64,000 bases of DNA. It comes from UBA935 sp031556725. GTDB taxonomy: Bacteria; Bacillota; Clostridia; Lachnospirales; Lachnospiraceae. Positions 1 through 8,680 of this stretch are shown piece by piece. The position numbers and the translations under genes are program-made. The stretch's first letter is position 1. The number at the start of each line of letters is the position of its first letter. The stretch covers positions 1-64,000 of the forward strand of contig JAVBSL010000006.1 in NCBI GenBank assembly GCA_031556725.1, written 5' to 3'. The notes beneath the pieces are model-generated. The model saw only the letters and a list, made by a program, of their open reading frames with translations, did no database searches and had not been told where the DNA came from.

Positions 1-28
1 CTTTTTGTTCGTACAATACATACTCCAT
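1..28 (-). CDS. Possible divergent partial copy of the crt 5' end
   Basis: On the minus strand a start codon at 28-26 opens a frame reading MEYVLYEQK, identical to the crotonase N-terminus, with the same AAGGAG site upstream. The frame runs out of the window after nine codons, so it is unknown whether a full second crotonase gene, a short duplicated stub or an assembly artefact lies beyond. Confidence 0.25.
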
Positions 29-54
29 TTTGCTTTTCTCCTTTTTGTTCTATT

Positions 55-101
55 ACGTTCCGATAAGCAGGCTTAAAATTTAGGCCTGCTTATCGGAATG
101 T
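55..101. other. Stem-loop inside the crt leader
   Basis: Arms 58-72 and 84-98 pair perfectly over 15 bp (core GATAAGCAGGC/GCCTGCTTATC) and can extend to 55/101 through one G-T pair, with an 11-nt AT-rich loop. No T-run follows, so it is not a typical intrinsic terminator. It sits in the spacer of the 46-bp inverted repeat, so the whole 1-205 segment is a nested palindrome. Confidence 0.7.
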
Positions 102-177
102 TAATAAGTCCGACGCAGCACATTCTTATGAATGGGCTTTAAATTCTAAGGATATAAGTAAAAAGGAGAAAAGCAAA

Positions 178-954
178 ATGGAGTATGTATTGTACGAACA
201 AAAAGGTGCTGTGGGAATCATTACCATCAGCCGGGAAAAAGCATTAAATGCTTTGAATTCTACCGTATTGGAAGAATTGAACCAGACCTTAAATGCAGTA
301 AACCAGGATGAAGTAAGATGTCTTATTTTAACCGGAGCAGGTGAAAAATCTTTTGTTGCCGGCGCAGATATCGGCGAAATGAGCGCACTGTCCAAGGTAG
401 CCGGAGAAGTATTCGGCAAAAAAGGAAATGATGTATTCCGCAAACTCGAAACCTTCCCCATGCCTGTGATCGCAGCGATCAATGGCTTTGCACTGGGCGG
501 CGGATGTGAGATCGCGATGAGCTGTGATATCAGAATCTGTTCTGAAAACGCTGTTTTCGGACAGCCTGAGGTAGGCCTTGGCATTACCCCCGGATTTGGC
601 GGAACCCAGAGACTGGCCCGTCTGGTAGGTGCAGGTATGGCCAAACAGATGATCTTTACCGGCAGAAATATCAAAGCTGATGAAGCTTACCGGATCGGAT
701 TGGTGAATGCCGTATACGCATCTGAAGAATTGATGCCGGCAGCAGAGAAGATGGCAGCAACCATTGCCAAGAATGCTCCCATTGCCGTACGTAACAGCAA
801 AAAGGCTATTAATGAGGGTCTTGATGGGGATATGGATGCAGCTATCGTAATCGAAGAAAAATTATTTGGCGACTGCTTTGAAACCTATGACCAGGTGGAA
901 GGCATGACCGCATTTATGGAAAAAAGAAAAGTAGAAGCATTTTTAAATAAATAG
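178..954 (+). CDS. crt: Crotonase (3-hydroxybutyryl-CoA dehydratase)
   Basis: Hydrates crotonyl-CoA reversibly to 3-hydroxybutyryl-CoA in the cytoplasmic butyrate pathway. The 258-aa length is typical. The oxyanion-hole segments FVAGADIGEM (about residue 62) and NGFALGGGCEIA (about 101) are present, as is the Glu-bearing FGQPEVGLGITPGFGGTQRL region. The second Glu of the rat enzyme corresponds to Gln in AKQMIFTG, as I recall for clostridial Crt. An AAGGAG site lies before the ATG. It is the first gene of a five-gene operon; no thiolase gene is visible upstream. Its first codons lie in the right arm of the inverted repeat, so any inversion there would act on its promoter. Confidence 0.95.
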   Translation: MEYVLYEQKGAVGIITISREKALNALNSTVLEELNQTLNAVNQDEVRCLILTGAGEKSFVAGADIGEMSALSKVAGEVFGKKGNDVFRKLETFPMPVIAAINGFALGGGCEIAMSCDIRICSENAVFGQPEVGLGITPGFGGTQRLARLVGAGMAKQMIFTGRNIKADEAYRIGLVNAVYASEELMPAAEKMAATIAKNAPIAVRNSKKAINEGLDGDMDAAIVIEEKLFGDCFETYDQVEGMTAFMEKRKVEAFLNK

Positions 955-966
955 GAGGATAAAAGA

Positions 967-1806
967 ATGAAAGTAGGTATTATCGGCGCAGGAACCATGG
1001 GTTCCGGTATCGCACAGGCATTTGCTCAGACAGAAGGTTATGATGTGTTTCTTTGTGACATCAACGAAGAATTTGCAGCAAACGGAAAGAAAAGAATTGC
1101 AGGCGGCTTTGAAAAACGTGTAGCCAAAGGAAAAATGGAACAGGCAGATGCAGATGCAATCCTTGCCAAAATCACCACCGGCGTAAAGACCATCTGTACA
1201 GACTGTGACTTAGTTGTAGAAGCAGCTTTGGAAGTAATGGACATTAAGAAACAGACCTTTAAGGAATTACAGGATATCTGTCCTAAGGATTGTGTATTTG
1301 CAACCAATACCTCTTCTTTATCAATTACCGAAATCGGTGCCGGCCTTGACCGCCCTGTAATCGGTATGCATTTCTTCAATCCCGCTCCGGTTATGAAGCT
1401 GGTAGAAGTAATCGCAGGCCTGAATACCCCTGACGAAATGGTAGCCAAGATCAAAGCTATTTCCGAAGAAATCGGCAAAACTCCCGTACAGGTTAACGAA
1501 GCAGCCGGTTTTGTTGTTAACAGAATCCTGATTCCCATGATTAATGAAGCAATCTGCGTACTGGAAGCAGGTGTAGCAAGCGTAGAAGATATTGATGCTG
1601 CTATGAAGTTAGGTGCTAATCATCCCATGGGCCCGCTGGCACTTGGTGATTATGTTGGACTTGATATCGTTCTGGCGATTATGGAAGTTATCCAGAGTGA
1701 AACCGGTGATCCCAAATACCGTCCCGCAACCTTACTGAAAAAGATGGTTCGCGGTGGTAAATTAGGCTGCAAGACCGGAATCGGTTTTTATGACTATTCA
1801 AAGTAA
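967..1806 (+). CDS. hbd: 3-hydroxybutyryl-CoA dehydrogenase
   Basis: Reduces acetoacetyl-CoA to 3-hydroxybutyryl-CoA with NAD(P)H. The 279-aa protein starts with a Rossmann motif, VGIIGAGTMGSGIAQAF, and carries the catalytic-His segment GMHFFNPAPVMKLVE near residue 137 and the C-terminal helical dimer domain (NHPMGPLALGDYVGLD). AGGAGG lies just before the ATG, 12 nt after the crt stop. It is co-transcribed with crt and bcd, and no terminator lies between them. Confidence 0.95.
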   Translation: MKVGIIGAGTMGSGIAQAFAQTEGYDVFLCDINEEFAANGKKRIAGGFEKRVAKGKMEQADADAILAKITTGVKTICTDCDLVVEAALEVMDIKKQTFKELQDICPKDCVFATNTSSLSITEIGAGLDRPVIGMHFFNPAPVMKLVEVIAGLNTPDEMVAKIKAISEEIGKTPVQVNEAAGFVVNRILIPMINEAICVLEAGVASVEDIDAAMKLGANHPMGPLALGDYVGLDIVLAIMEVIQSETGDPKYRPATLLKKMVRGGKLGCKTGIGFYDYSK

Positions 1807-1836
1807 AGAAAATAAATTATTGGAGGAAATATAATC

Positions 1837-2991
1837 ATGAATTTTATGTTAGACAAAGAACATGAAATGCTGCGTACTCTTTACAAAGAGTTTGCAGAAA
1901 AAGAAGTAAAACCTCTGGCTCAAGAGGTAGATGAAACTGAAGAATTCCCCAGAGGAACCGCAGAAAAAATGGGAAAAGTAGGTTTCCTGGGTATTCCCGT
2001 TCCCAAGGAATACGGCGGACAGGGCTGTGACCCGTTAGCATACGCTATGTGCGTAGAAGAATTATCCAAAGTATGCGGAACTACCGGTGTTATCGTATCC
2101 GCTCATACTTCACTGTGTGTTGATCCCATCATGACCTACGGAACCGAAGAGCAGAAACAGAAATATATCCCCGCTCTTGCTAAAGGTGAAAAATTAGGTG
2201 CTTTCGGTTTAACCGAGCCCGGTGCCGGAACCGATGCACAGGGACAGCAGACCAAGGCTGTTTTGGAAGGTGATGAGTATGTCCTGAATGGTTCCAAAAT
2301 CTTTATTACCAATGGTAAAGAAGCTGACGTTTATGTCATTTTTGCCATCACCAGTGTAAGTACTGATGCCAAAGGCAGAACCAAAAAGAGCATTTCCGCA
2401 TTTATCGTAGAAAAAGGAACTCCCGGATTTACCTTCGGAACCAAGGAAAAGAAAATGGGTATCCGTGGTTCATCCACTTATGAATTGATCTTTACTGACT
2501 GCCGGATTCCCAAGGAAAACCTGTTAGGTGCAGAAGGAAAAGGCTTTGGTATTGCAATGCATACTTTGGATGGCGGACGTATCGGTATTGCTGCTCAGGC
2601 TCTGGGACTTGCTGCCGGTGCATTGGAATCTACCATTGCTTATGTACAGGAAAGAAAACAGTTTGGCAGACCGATTTCAGCATTCCAGAACACCCAGTTC
2701 CAGTTAGCTGATATGGCTACCAAGGTAGAAGCTGCCAGATTGCTGGTATACAAAGCTGCAATGGCGAAAGCTACTCAGAAAAATTACTCTCTGGAAGCTG
2801 CTCAGGCTAAATTATATGCTGCCGAAGTTGCGATGGAAGTAACCACCAAAGCAGTACAGCTTCACGGCGGTTATGGTTATACCAGAGAATATGATGTTGA
2901 GCGGATGATGCGTGATGCCAAGATTACCGAAATCTACGAAGGAACTTCAGAAGTTCAGAGAATGGTAATCTCAGCAGCATTACTAAAATAA
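1837..2991 (+). CDS. bcd: Butyryl-CoA dehydrogenase (short-chain acyl-CoA dehydrogenase)
   Basis: FAD flavoprotein that reduces crotonyl-CoA to butyryl-CoA; in clostridia it works with EtfAB, bifurcating electrons from NADH to crotonyl-CoA and ferredoxin. It is 384 aa, the usual length. FAD/substrate motifs GLTEPGAGTD (about 126) and FITNGKEADVY are visible, and the catalytic Glu lies in TEIYEGTSEVQRM near the C-terminus. GGAGG precedes the ATG. The immediately following etfB and etfA support the bifurcating Bcd-Etf complex; bifurcation is family knowledge and is not shown by the sequence alone. Confidence 0.95.
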   Translation: MNFMLDKEHEMLRTLYKEFAEKEVKPLAQEVDETEEFPRGTAEKMGKVGFLGIPVPKEYGGQGCDPLAYAMCVEELSKVCGTTGVIVSAHTSLCVDPIMTYGTEEQKQKYIPALAKGEKLGAFGLTEPGAGTDAQGQQTKAVLEGDEYVLNGSKIFITNGKEADVYVIFAITSVSTDAKGRTKKSISAFIVEKGTPGFTFGTKEKKMGIRGSSTYELIFTDCRIPKENLLGAEGKGFGIAMHTLDGGRIGIAAQALGLAAGALESTIAYVQERKQFGRPISAFQNTQFQLADMATKVEAARLLVYKAAMAKATQKNYSLEAAQAKLYAAEVAMEVTTKAVQLHGGYGYTREYDVERMMRDAKITEIYEGTSEVQRMVISAALLK

Positions 2992-3013
2992 GAAGATTAA
3001 GGAGAGAAATACA

Positions 3014-3796
3014 ATGAAAATCGTTGTTTGTATTAAACAGGTACCTGATACAAAGGGTGGCGTAAAGTTTAATCCCGATGGTACTCTTGATAGAGGCGCA
3101 ATGCTGACCATTATGAATCCTGATGACAAAGCAGGTTTAGAGGCAGCACTTAGATTAAAAGATCAATATGGAGCAGAAGTTACCGTTATCACCATGGGTC
3201 TTCCCAAGGCTGAGGACGTTCTGCGTGAAGCAATCGCAATGGGAGCTGATAAAGGCGTTCTGGTAACCGACCGAGTTCTGGGCGGTGCTGATACCTGGGC
3301 AACTTCTCAGACTTTAGCAGGAGCAATCCGTAATCTGGAATATGACCTGATCATTACCGGCCGTCAGGCTATTGACGGTGATACCGCACAGGTTGGTCCG
3401 CAGATTTCCGAACATTTGAACATCCCCGTTATTTCTTACGCACAGGATATTAAGATTGATGGAAGCAGTGTAATTGTACAGCGTCAGTATGATGACAGAT
3501 ATCATGTGGTTAAAGCCCAGATGCCTTGTCTGATTACCGCTCTGGCTGAATTAAATGAAGCTCGCTACATGACTCCCGGTGGTATCTTTGACGCATGCAA
3601 GGCCGAGATTACCGTATGGGGCAGGGACAAGCTGGTAGATGTTGACGATTCTAATCTGGGACTGAAGGGTTCACCTACTCAGATTGCCAAGGCTTCCGAT
3701 AAGGTTAGAAAAGGAGCTGGTGAAAAGGTGACTTTGGATCCGGCAGAATCAGTTGACTACATTATGAACAAATTAAAAGAAAAACACGTTATTTAA
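3014..3796 (+). CDS. etfB: Electron transfer flavoprotein beta subunit
   Basis: 260-aa beta subunit of the Etf partner of Bcd. The N-terminus KIVVCIKQVPDTKGGVKFNPDGTL is shared across bacterial EtfB (shown here only as family recognition), and the nucleotide-binding segment RQAIDGDTAQVGPQISEHL is intact near residue 117. GGAGAG lies 8 nt before the ATG. It is the fourth gene of the operon and likely binds the bifurcating FAD at the interface with EtfA. Confidence 0.95.
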   Translation: MKIVVCIKQVPDTKGGVKFNPDGTLDRGAMLTIMNPDDKAGLEAALRLKDQYGAEVTVITMGLPKAEDVLREAIAMGADKGVLVTDRVLGGADTWATSQTLAGAIRNLEYDLIITGRQAIDGDTAQVGPQISEHLNIPVISYAQDIKIDGSSVIVQRQYDDRYHVVKAQMPCLITALAELNEARYMTPGGIFDACKAEITVWGRDKLVDVDDSNLGLKGSPTQIAKASDKVRKGAGEKVTLDPAESVDYIMNKLKEKHVI

Positions 3797-3811
3797 TAAG
3801 GCGAGGTGAAA

Positions 3812-4858
3812 ATGATGAATTTAGAAGCATATAAAGGCGTATTTGTCTTCGCTCAGCAGGTAGACAATACCGTAAGCGGTATTGCTCTGGAACTGATCGG
3901 CGAAGGTAAAAGACTGGCCGCAGATTTAGGCACAGAAGTAACAGCAGTATTGGTCGGAAGTAACGTAAAAGATCTGGCAGATGAACTGGCAGCTTACGGC
4001 GCCGACAGAGTTATCGTTGTAGACGATCCTGAATTAAAGGAATACAGAACAGAGCCCTACACCCATGCAGTGGCATCTGTAATCGAAAAATACAAACCGG
4101 AAATTTTCCTGGTTGGCGCAACCGCTATCGGGCGTGACTTAGGTCCCCGTGTATCAGCCAGAATCCATACCGGATTGACCGCTGACTGTACCCAGTTGGA
4201 TATCGGTGATTTCCCCATCAATCCCATTCCCGGTAAAGAGCAGAAACACAATCAGCTGCTGATGACCCGTCCGGCTTTCGGCGGTAACACCATTGCTACC
4301 ATTGCCTGCCCGGAATTCCGTCCTCAGATGGCAACCGTTCGCCCCGGTGTTATGCAGAAAATTGCTAAAATTGCCGGTGCAAAAGCTAACATTGAAGAAT
4401 TCAATCCCGGCTTTACGCCCGATCACAAATATGTAGAAATTATGGAAGTAGTAAAATCCGTAGCTGATATCGCTGACATTATGGATGCTAAGATTCTGAT
4501 ATCCGGCGGACGTGGTGTAGGCTGTCCTGAGAACTTTGCCATGTTAGAGGAACTGGCAGCAGCTATCGGCGGAACCGTAAGCTGTTCTCGTGCAGTTGTA
4601 GATGCCGGCTGGAAACCCAAAGATCTGCAGGTTGGACAGACCGGTAAAACCGTTCGTCCGGGTCTCTACATTGCCGTAGGTATCTCCGGTGCGATTCAGC
4701 ATTTGGCTGGTATGGAAGAATCCGATGTTATCATTGCCATCAACAAAGACGAAACAGCTCCTATTTTCGAAGTTGCTGATTACGGAATCGTTGGTGATTA
4801 CAAGAAAATCCTTCCTACTTTAACCGAAAAATTAAAAGCAGAAATGGCTGCAAAATAA
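3812..4858 (+). CDS. etfA: Electron transfer flavoprotein alpha subunit
   Basis: 348-aa alpha subunit carrying the C-terminal FAD domain: ISGGRGVGCPENFAMLEELA (about residue 228), SRAVVDAGWKPKDLQVGQTG, and GISGAIQHLAGMEESDVIIA follow in the usual order. A GTG at 3806 would overlap the GCGAGG ribosome site, so the ATG at 3812 is preferred; ATG at 3815 is equally possible. It closes the butyrate operon, which ends at a strong terminator 13 nt downstream. Confidence 0.95.
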   Translation: MMNLEAYKGVFVFAQQVDNTVSGIALELIGEGKRLAADLGTEVTAVLVGSNVKDLADELAAYGADRVIVVDDPELKEYRTEPYTHAVASVIEKYKPEIFLVGATAIGRDLGPRVSARIHTGLTADCTQLDIGDFPINPIPGKEQKHNQLLMTRPAFGGNTIATIACPEFRPQMATVRPGVMQKIAKIAGAKANIEEFNPGFTPDHKYVEIMEVVKSVADIADIMDAKILISGGRGVGCPENFAMLEELAAAIGGTVSCSRAVVDAGWKPKDLQVGQTGKTVRPGLYIAVGISGAIQHLAGMEESDVIIAINKDETAPIFEVADYGIVGDYKKILPTLTEKLKAEMAAK

Positions 4859-4870
4859 AGAATGATATTA

Positions 4871-4910
4871 AAAAAGGCTGCCCGCTAACTAAAAGCGAGG
4901 CAGCCTTTTT
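4871..4910. terminator. Bidirectional intrinsic terminator after etfA
   Basis: A 12-bp stem AAAAAGGCTGCC/GGCAGCCTTTTT with an extra inner CGCT/AGCG pairing, flanked by an A-run on one side and a T-run on the other. It sits between convergent etfA and the antiporter gene and can serve both. Confidence 0.92.
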
Positions 4911-4913
4911 GCA

Positions 4914-6896
4914 TCATTTCATCTGCATTTCCTGTAAATAAATATTATTTCGCAATTCATTTGCAGTATCCCAGGAAATCCGTCCCTCCTCGAACATGCG
5001 CTGAATCTGGTCACGTTCAAACTGAAATCCCAAAGAAGTAATGTCGGCAATCTGCCCGGCGGCATTTTCAATATGGGCCGGCTCTTTTAACTTCCGGAAC
5101 CGGTTACGTTGAATGGAAAGGATGAGTTCACGGTTTGAGATGGCTTTGTTGATTAAGGTATCGTTACCATCCGGATTCAGTTCCTGCAACTTGCTTAAAA
5201 CCATAGCACCGGCCGTCTCATTAATCAGGCTGAATTGTTCCTCATACTGAGGATTCTTTTTCTGCTGCAAGGAAAGATTCTTAAATAGTTTGAGAATGGA
5301 CTTAACCGGAGCAAGTTTTGGTCTAAGCTGGTTTCTGCGCATTTGATGCTCCAAAGAGTTGAGATAATGTTCAGCAACAGCATCATCTATTTTTCTCTGA
5401 GCAGACAAATTGAGAACACATTCTTTTTCCCATTGGAAGATCTGATCACGAAGTTTCTGTTCTTCAGCCATGAGACTGGAGGTATTGCCCTGTTTATGCT
5501 GCAAATTAATCGAACGGCCATAATAACTGCGGATAACTAATTGCGTAGCGGCATTATTATCTTCTGTGGCCTGATCATTTAGCTGACGGATGACTTCCTG
5601 TAAAATTTCGGCATATGCTTCATTTTCATCAGCGCTCTTTTCATCAGCAGTATCTTTTTCTACCAATAAGGGCAGAATAAAGTTGGTAATAATTAAAGAC
5701 AACAAAATCACACCGGTAGCAACCAGAATGATCAGGTCCCGATTCGGGAAAAAAAGGCCATCCCCCACAATTACAGGGATAGACATGGCACTGGCTAAGG
5801 TAACAGCACCTCTGGCACCGGATAAACTGAAAATTAAAGCGGCCCGAAACTTGCCGATGGGATAGTCCTCTTCCTTGTAAATCCGCTGGGGAATGGTTAC
5901 ATATGACCAGACAAGGCGGCTGATTACGAACAGCAGAGTGATTGCCAGTACATACAAAAGGATTTCCTGGGGCGCAGCAGGGAAAGAACCATTGCTGACA
6001 GTTTTTATGATAGCCGGAAGCTGTGTTCCTAAAATGATGAAAACTAAGCCCTCCAATGTGAAAGTCAATACTGACCAGATGCTGTTGGCGGCAATATTCA
6101 AGGTGGCAGTTTCGGGATTCAGGCGTTTCCGACCGAAGGAATGGGCTATACCTGCCAAAAAGATTGCCAGAATACCGCTGACGCCAAGTGCTTCGGCGCA
6201 CATATAAATGAGAAACGGCGTCAGTACATCAATGAGAATATGTAAAGTAACATTTTCCATGCCAAGTGAACGCAGCCACCTAACAAATAGAAACTTAATG
6301 AAAGTGAGCAGCAAGCCCAGCAAAGCACCGCCTAATGCCACCAACAGGAACTGTCCGCCGGCTTTGATTACGGAAAAAGAACCTGTCATGGCTGCCGCCA
6401 AAGCAAACTGGAAGCAGACGATACCGGAAGCATCGTTCATAATGGATTCTCCCGAAAGGATATTCATAATTTTAGGGGGGATATTCACCCGCTTGGCCAC
6501 CGAGAAAACAGCAATATCATCGGTGGGAGCCAAAGCCGAAACCAGAATAAAGGAACCTGTCAAAGAGAGGGCAGGAATCATCAGGTTAACCAGAAAACCA
6601 CCCCCGATAACGGTGACAAATACCAGCAAAAAGGCCATCTGCATCATCGTACCCTTCATTTCCCACAAGGATTTTTTATCCGAAGTCATACTGGCATAAA
6701 ATACCAGGGGGGCAATAAATAATACAAAAAAAAGCCCGGGGTCCATTGAAAATTCATAATTAAGGGGAAGCAGAGCAATGCCGGTACCTAAGGCAATCTG
6801 AATAATCGGAATGGATATGGAAGGCAAAAAGCGATTGATAAAGTTAGATAATAATATTGCCAATAGTAATAACAGAACATATTCAAATCCTTGCAT
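4914..6896 (-). CDS. CPA1-family Na+/H+ antiporter
   Basis: 660-aa membrane protein. About 12 hydrophobic segments occupy residues 1-415, with the CPA1 signature ESIMNDASGIVCFQFALA near residue 155, followed by a cytoplasmic, charged, largely helical tail of about 240 residues. It probably exchanges Na+ or K+ for protons across the membrane. The frame is open further upstream, but the ATG at 6896 (MQGFEYVLLLLL) follows a clean AGGAGG and begins the first membrane helix. It is monocistronic, with its own promoter and a shared terminator. Confidence 0.88.
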   Translation of the reverse strand: MQGFEYVLLLLLAILLSNFINRFLPSISIPIIQIALGTGIALLPLNYEFSMDPGLFFVLFIAPLVFYASMTSDKKSLWEMKGTMMQMAFLLVFVTVIGGGFLVNLMIPALSLTGSFILVSALAPTDDIAVFSVAKRVNIPPKIMNILSGESIMNDASGIVCFQFALAAAMTGSFSVIKAGGQFLLVALGGALLGLLLTFIKFLFVRWLRSLGMENVTLHILIDVLTPFLIYMCAEALGVSGILAIFLAGIAHSFGRKRLNPETATLNIAANSIWSVLTFTLEGLVFIILGTQLPAIIKTVSNGSFPAAPQEILLYVLAITLLFVISRLVWSYVTIPQRIYKEEDYPIGKFRAALIFSLSGARGAVTLASAMSIPVIVGDGLFFPNRDLIILVATGVILLSLIITNFILPLLVEKDTADEKSADENEAYAEILQEVIRQLNDQATEDNNAATQLVIRSYYGRSINLQHKQGNTSSLMAEEQKLRDQIFQWEKECVLNLSAQRKIDDAVAEHYLNSLEHQMRRNQLRPKLAPVKSILKLFKNLSLQQKKNPQYEEQFSLINETAGAMVLSKLQELNPDGNDTLINKAISNRELILSIQRNRFRKLKEPAHIENAAGQIADITSLGFQFERDQIQRMFEEGRISWDTANELRNNIYLQEMQMK

Positions 6897-6928
6897 GGAA
6901 AACCTCCTGTTAACAAATTGATAAGTCA

Positions 6929-6957
6929 AGTATAATGGGAGTGGAACAATATTACAA
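6929..6957 (-). promoter_or_regulatory. Sigma-A-type promoter of the antiporter gene
   Basis: On the minus strand TTGTAA (6957-6952) and TATACT (6934-6929) are separated by 17 bp, about 33 bp upstream of the ATG. Confidence 0.6.
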
Positions 6958-6996
6958 GGCATTACCACTTTTATTTCGTTGCTTTTATTTTGGATG

Positions 6997-7025
6997 TTGC
7001 TTATGAATGGAGAATTTATTATACT
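6997..7025 (+). promoter_or_regulatory. Sigma-A-type promoter of the lspA-like gene
   Basis: TTGCTT (6997-7002), a 17-bp spacer and TATACT (7020-7025), followed by AGGAGG and the TTG start at 7062. Confidence 0.65.
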
Positions 7026-7061
7026 ATAGGCAGGAAGTAAATCGGCAGGAGGTATTATAAT

Positions 7062-7514
7062 TTGCGATATTTATTAATTGCGCTGGGCTTGTTTGGTCTG
7101 GATGAAGGCGTTAAAAATCATATTGAAAAACAGGAAGATCTGGAGGTACAAGATCGTAAGTTAGGAAGTTTTTTATTGATAAGAAAGCACCATAATAGGG
7201 GACTGGCCTTAAATGTGGGTGATAAGCGGCAGAAGCTGATTGCAATCCTGTCACTGGGAATGACAGCGGTACTGACGGTTTTCTTCATTATTACATTAGG
7301 GAATAAGGGAAATGCGCTGCTGCGGACAGGGTTGGCCTTTCTTTTAGGCGGAGCATTTGGGAACACCTATGACCGGCTGAAACGAAAATATGTAGTGGAT
7401 TTTGTGAGTTTCAATGTGCCCTTTAAAGGATTGCGCAGCATTGTTTTCAATATTGCAGATTTTTGTATTATGATTGGTGCGCTGCTGACCGTTTTAGGTG
7501 CAGGTTTTGACTAA
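7062..7514 (+). CDS. Signal peptidase II family (LspA-like) protein
   Basis: A 150-aa membrane protease of the type that removes signal peptides from prolipoproteins. Both catalytic-Asp boxes are recognisable: GGAFGNTYDRLKRKYVVDF (about residue 95) and FNIADFCIMIG (about 128), as is the N-terminal box RGLALN. Four hydrophobic segments are expected. The start is TTG at 7062, chosen because AGGAGG lies 9 nt upstream and no ATG fits. The N-terminal box is unusual (DEGVKNHI rather than the common DQ.xK), so this may be a paralogue rather than the main LspA. Monocistronic. Confidence 0.82.
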   Translation: MRYLLIALGLFGLDEGVKNHIEKQEDLEVQDRKLGSFLLIRKHHNRGLALNVGDKRQKLIAILSLGMTAVLTVFFIITLGNKGNALLRTGLAFLLGGAFGNTYDRLKRKYVVDFVSFNVPFKGLRSIVFNIADFCIMIGALLTVLGAGFD

Positions 7515-7520
7515 AAAAAG

Positions 7521-7560
7521 AACCATACTCAAAGGAAATGTTTCCATTGAGTATGGTTTT
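7521..7560. terminator. Bidirectional terminator between lspA-like and arcC
   Basis: Stem AACCATACTCAA/TTGAGTATGGTT (7521-7532/7547-7558), extended by an inner GGAAA/TTTCC pairing after one mismatch, with A-runs upstream and a T-run downstream. Confidence 0.88.
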
Positions 7561-7574
7561 ATACATAGCTAAAT

Positions 7575-8510
7575 TCAAGCAGTGATGAGAGTTCCGGCCT
7601 TACCTTTAATTGCATCGGATACCTGTTCCAGAGAAGTGATCAATACACTTCCGGTTGGTTTGGCGGCAAGATATGCAATAGCTGCTTCGATTTTGGGAAG
7701 CATATTACCTTCACCAAACTGTTTTTCCACTATCATCTTATGCGCATCAGCAACTGTCATGGTGGCAACAGGAACCGGAGCATCGGTATCGTAGTTGCTG
7801 TATACACAAGGTACATCGGTAAGAATAATCAGCTGTTCGGCATCTAAGTCACTGGCCAGTTTCCCGGCGGCAGCATCCTTTTCGATTACGGCAGAGGCAC
7901 CTTTTAAGACACAGTTCTGCTCGATTACCGGGATACCGCCGCCGCCGCAGGCGATAACCACCTGACCGGCATCAGCAAGGGCTCTGATGGCATCGATCTC
8001 CACGATATCAATAGGCTGAGGGGAAGCAACCACACGGCGCACACCTTTATCAGCTTCTAATTTTACATAATTTCCTTTATCGGTTTCTATTTTGGCATCT
8101 TCTTCGGACATATAGCGGCCAATAAACTTGGAGGGCTCATAGAAGGCGTCATCATAAGGATCAACAGTGACCTGAGTCAAAATGGTACTTACGGTTGTAC
8201 CGATGCCGCGGCTTAATAATTCAGCTTTCAGGGCATTTTGAATATCATAGCCCACATATCCCTGGCTCATGGCACTGCATACACACATGGGTGCAGGAGT
8301 ATAATCGGGATAAATCCGGCGTAATTCGGTCATGGCTTTATGAATCATGCTTACCTGCGGCCCGTTACTGTGGGTAATGGTCAGCTGATAATCTGCTTCC
8401 ACAAGGTCAGCAAGTGCTTTTGCAGTTACCTTTACAGCATCCCATTGTTCTAAGATGGTATATCCAAGTGCATCGTGTCCTAAGGATACAACTACTTTCT
8501 TTTTACTCAT
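7575..8510 (-). CDS. arcC: Carbamate kinase
   Basis: 311-aa amino-acid-kinase-fold enzyme that transfers phosphate between carbamoyl phosphate and ADP. The segments HSNGPQVSMI, SQGYVGYDIQNAL, RRVVASPQP, VIACGGGGIPVI and GNMLPKIEAA match carbamate kinases in order. The N-terminal glycine loop, usually GGNAL, reads GHDAL here. The ATG at 8510 follows GGAG at a 6-nt spacing; an upstream TTG overlaps that site. No arginine deiminase or ornithine carbamoyltransferase gene is adjacent, so the physiological partner pathway is not shown. Confidence 0.9.
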   Translation of the reverse strand: MSKKKVVVSLGHDALGYTILEQWDAVKVTAKALADLVEADYQLTITHSNGPQVSMIHKAMTELRRIYPDYTPAPMCVCSAMSQGYVGYDIQNALKAELLSRGIGTTVSTILTQVTVDPYDDAFYEPSKFIGRYMSEEDAKIETDKGNYVKLEADKGVRRVVASPQPIDIVEIDAIRALADAGQVVIACGGGGIPVIEQNCVLKGASAVIEKDAAAGKLASDLDAEQLIILTDVPCVYSNYDTDAPVPVATMTVADAHKMIVEKQFGEGNMLPKIEAAIAYLAAKPTGSVLITSLEQVSDAIKGKAGTLITA

Positions 8511-8602
8511 AAGCTTCTCCAATCTAATCTGTGATTTACCTGCTTATTATATCAAAAAAAATTTCCTTATGCAAATAAATAGAAAACATTTTTAAAATCC
8601 TA

Positions 8603-8631
8603 TTGACATACTGGGAATTGTTGTGTATGAT
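8603..8631 (+). promoter_or_regulatory. Promoter of the metNIQ operon
   Basis: Consensus TTGACA (8603-8608), 17-bp spacer, TATGAT (8626-8631). The leader to metN is only about 43 nt, too short for an S-box riboswitch. Confidence 0.8.
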
Positions 8632-8680
8632 GCATAATATAGTAAACCTAGTAAAGAGATAGGAATATAGGGACAATGAA

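Larger units (their letters stand above)
1..205. repeat. 46-bp perfect inverted repeat around the crt leader
   Basis: Positions 1-46 are the exact reverse complement of 160-205. The right arm holds the crt ribosome-binding site, start codon and first nine codons; the left arm therefore holds the same signals pointing leftwards out of the window. The arms enclose a 113-bp spacer with its own hairpin. The left arm may extend beyond the window start. Possible readings are an invertible promoter segment, an inverted partial duplication of crt, or an assembly artefact at a contig end. Confidence 0.9.

Noticed and set aside
1038..1538. Long minus-strand frame opposite hbd, and similar frames opposite the antiporter, etfA and others
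   Set aside because: Shadows of codon bias in real genes: no ribosome sites, no recognisable domains.
8632..8680. SAM riboswitch before metN
   Set aside because: Only about 45 nt between promoter and start; no S-box core or terminator.
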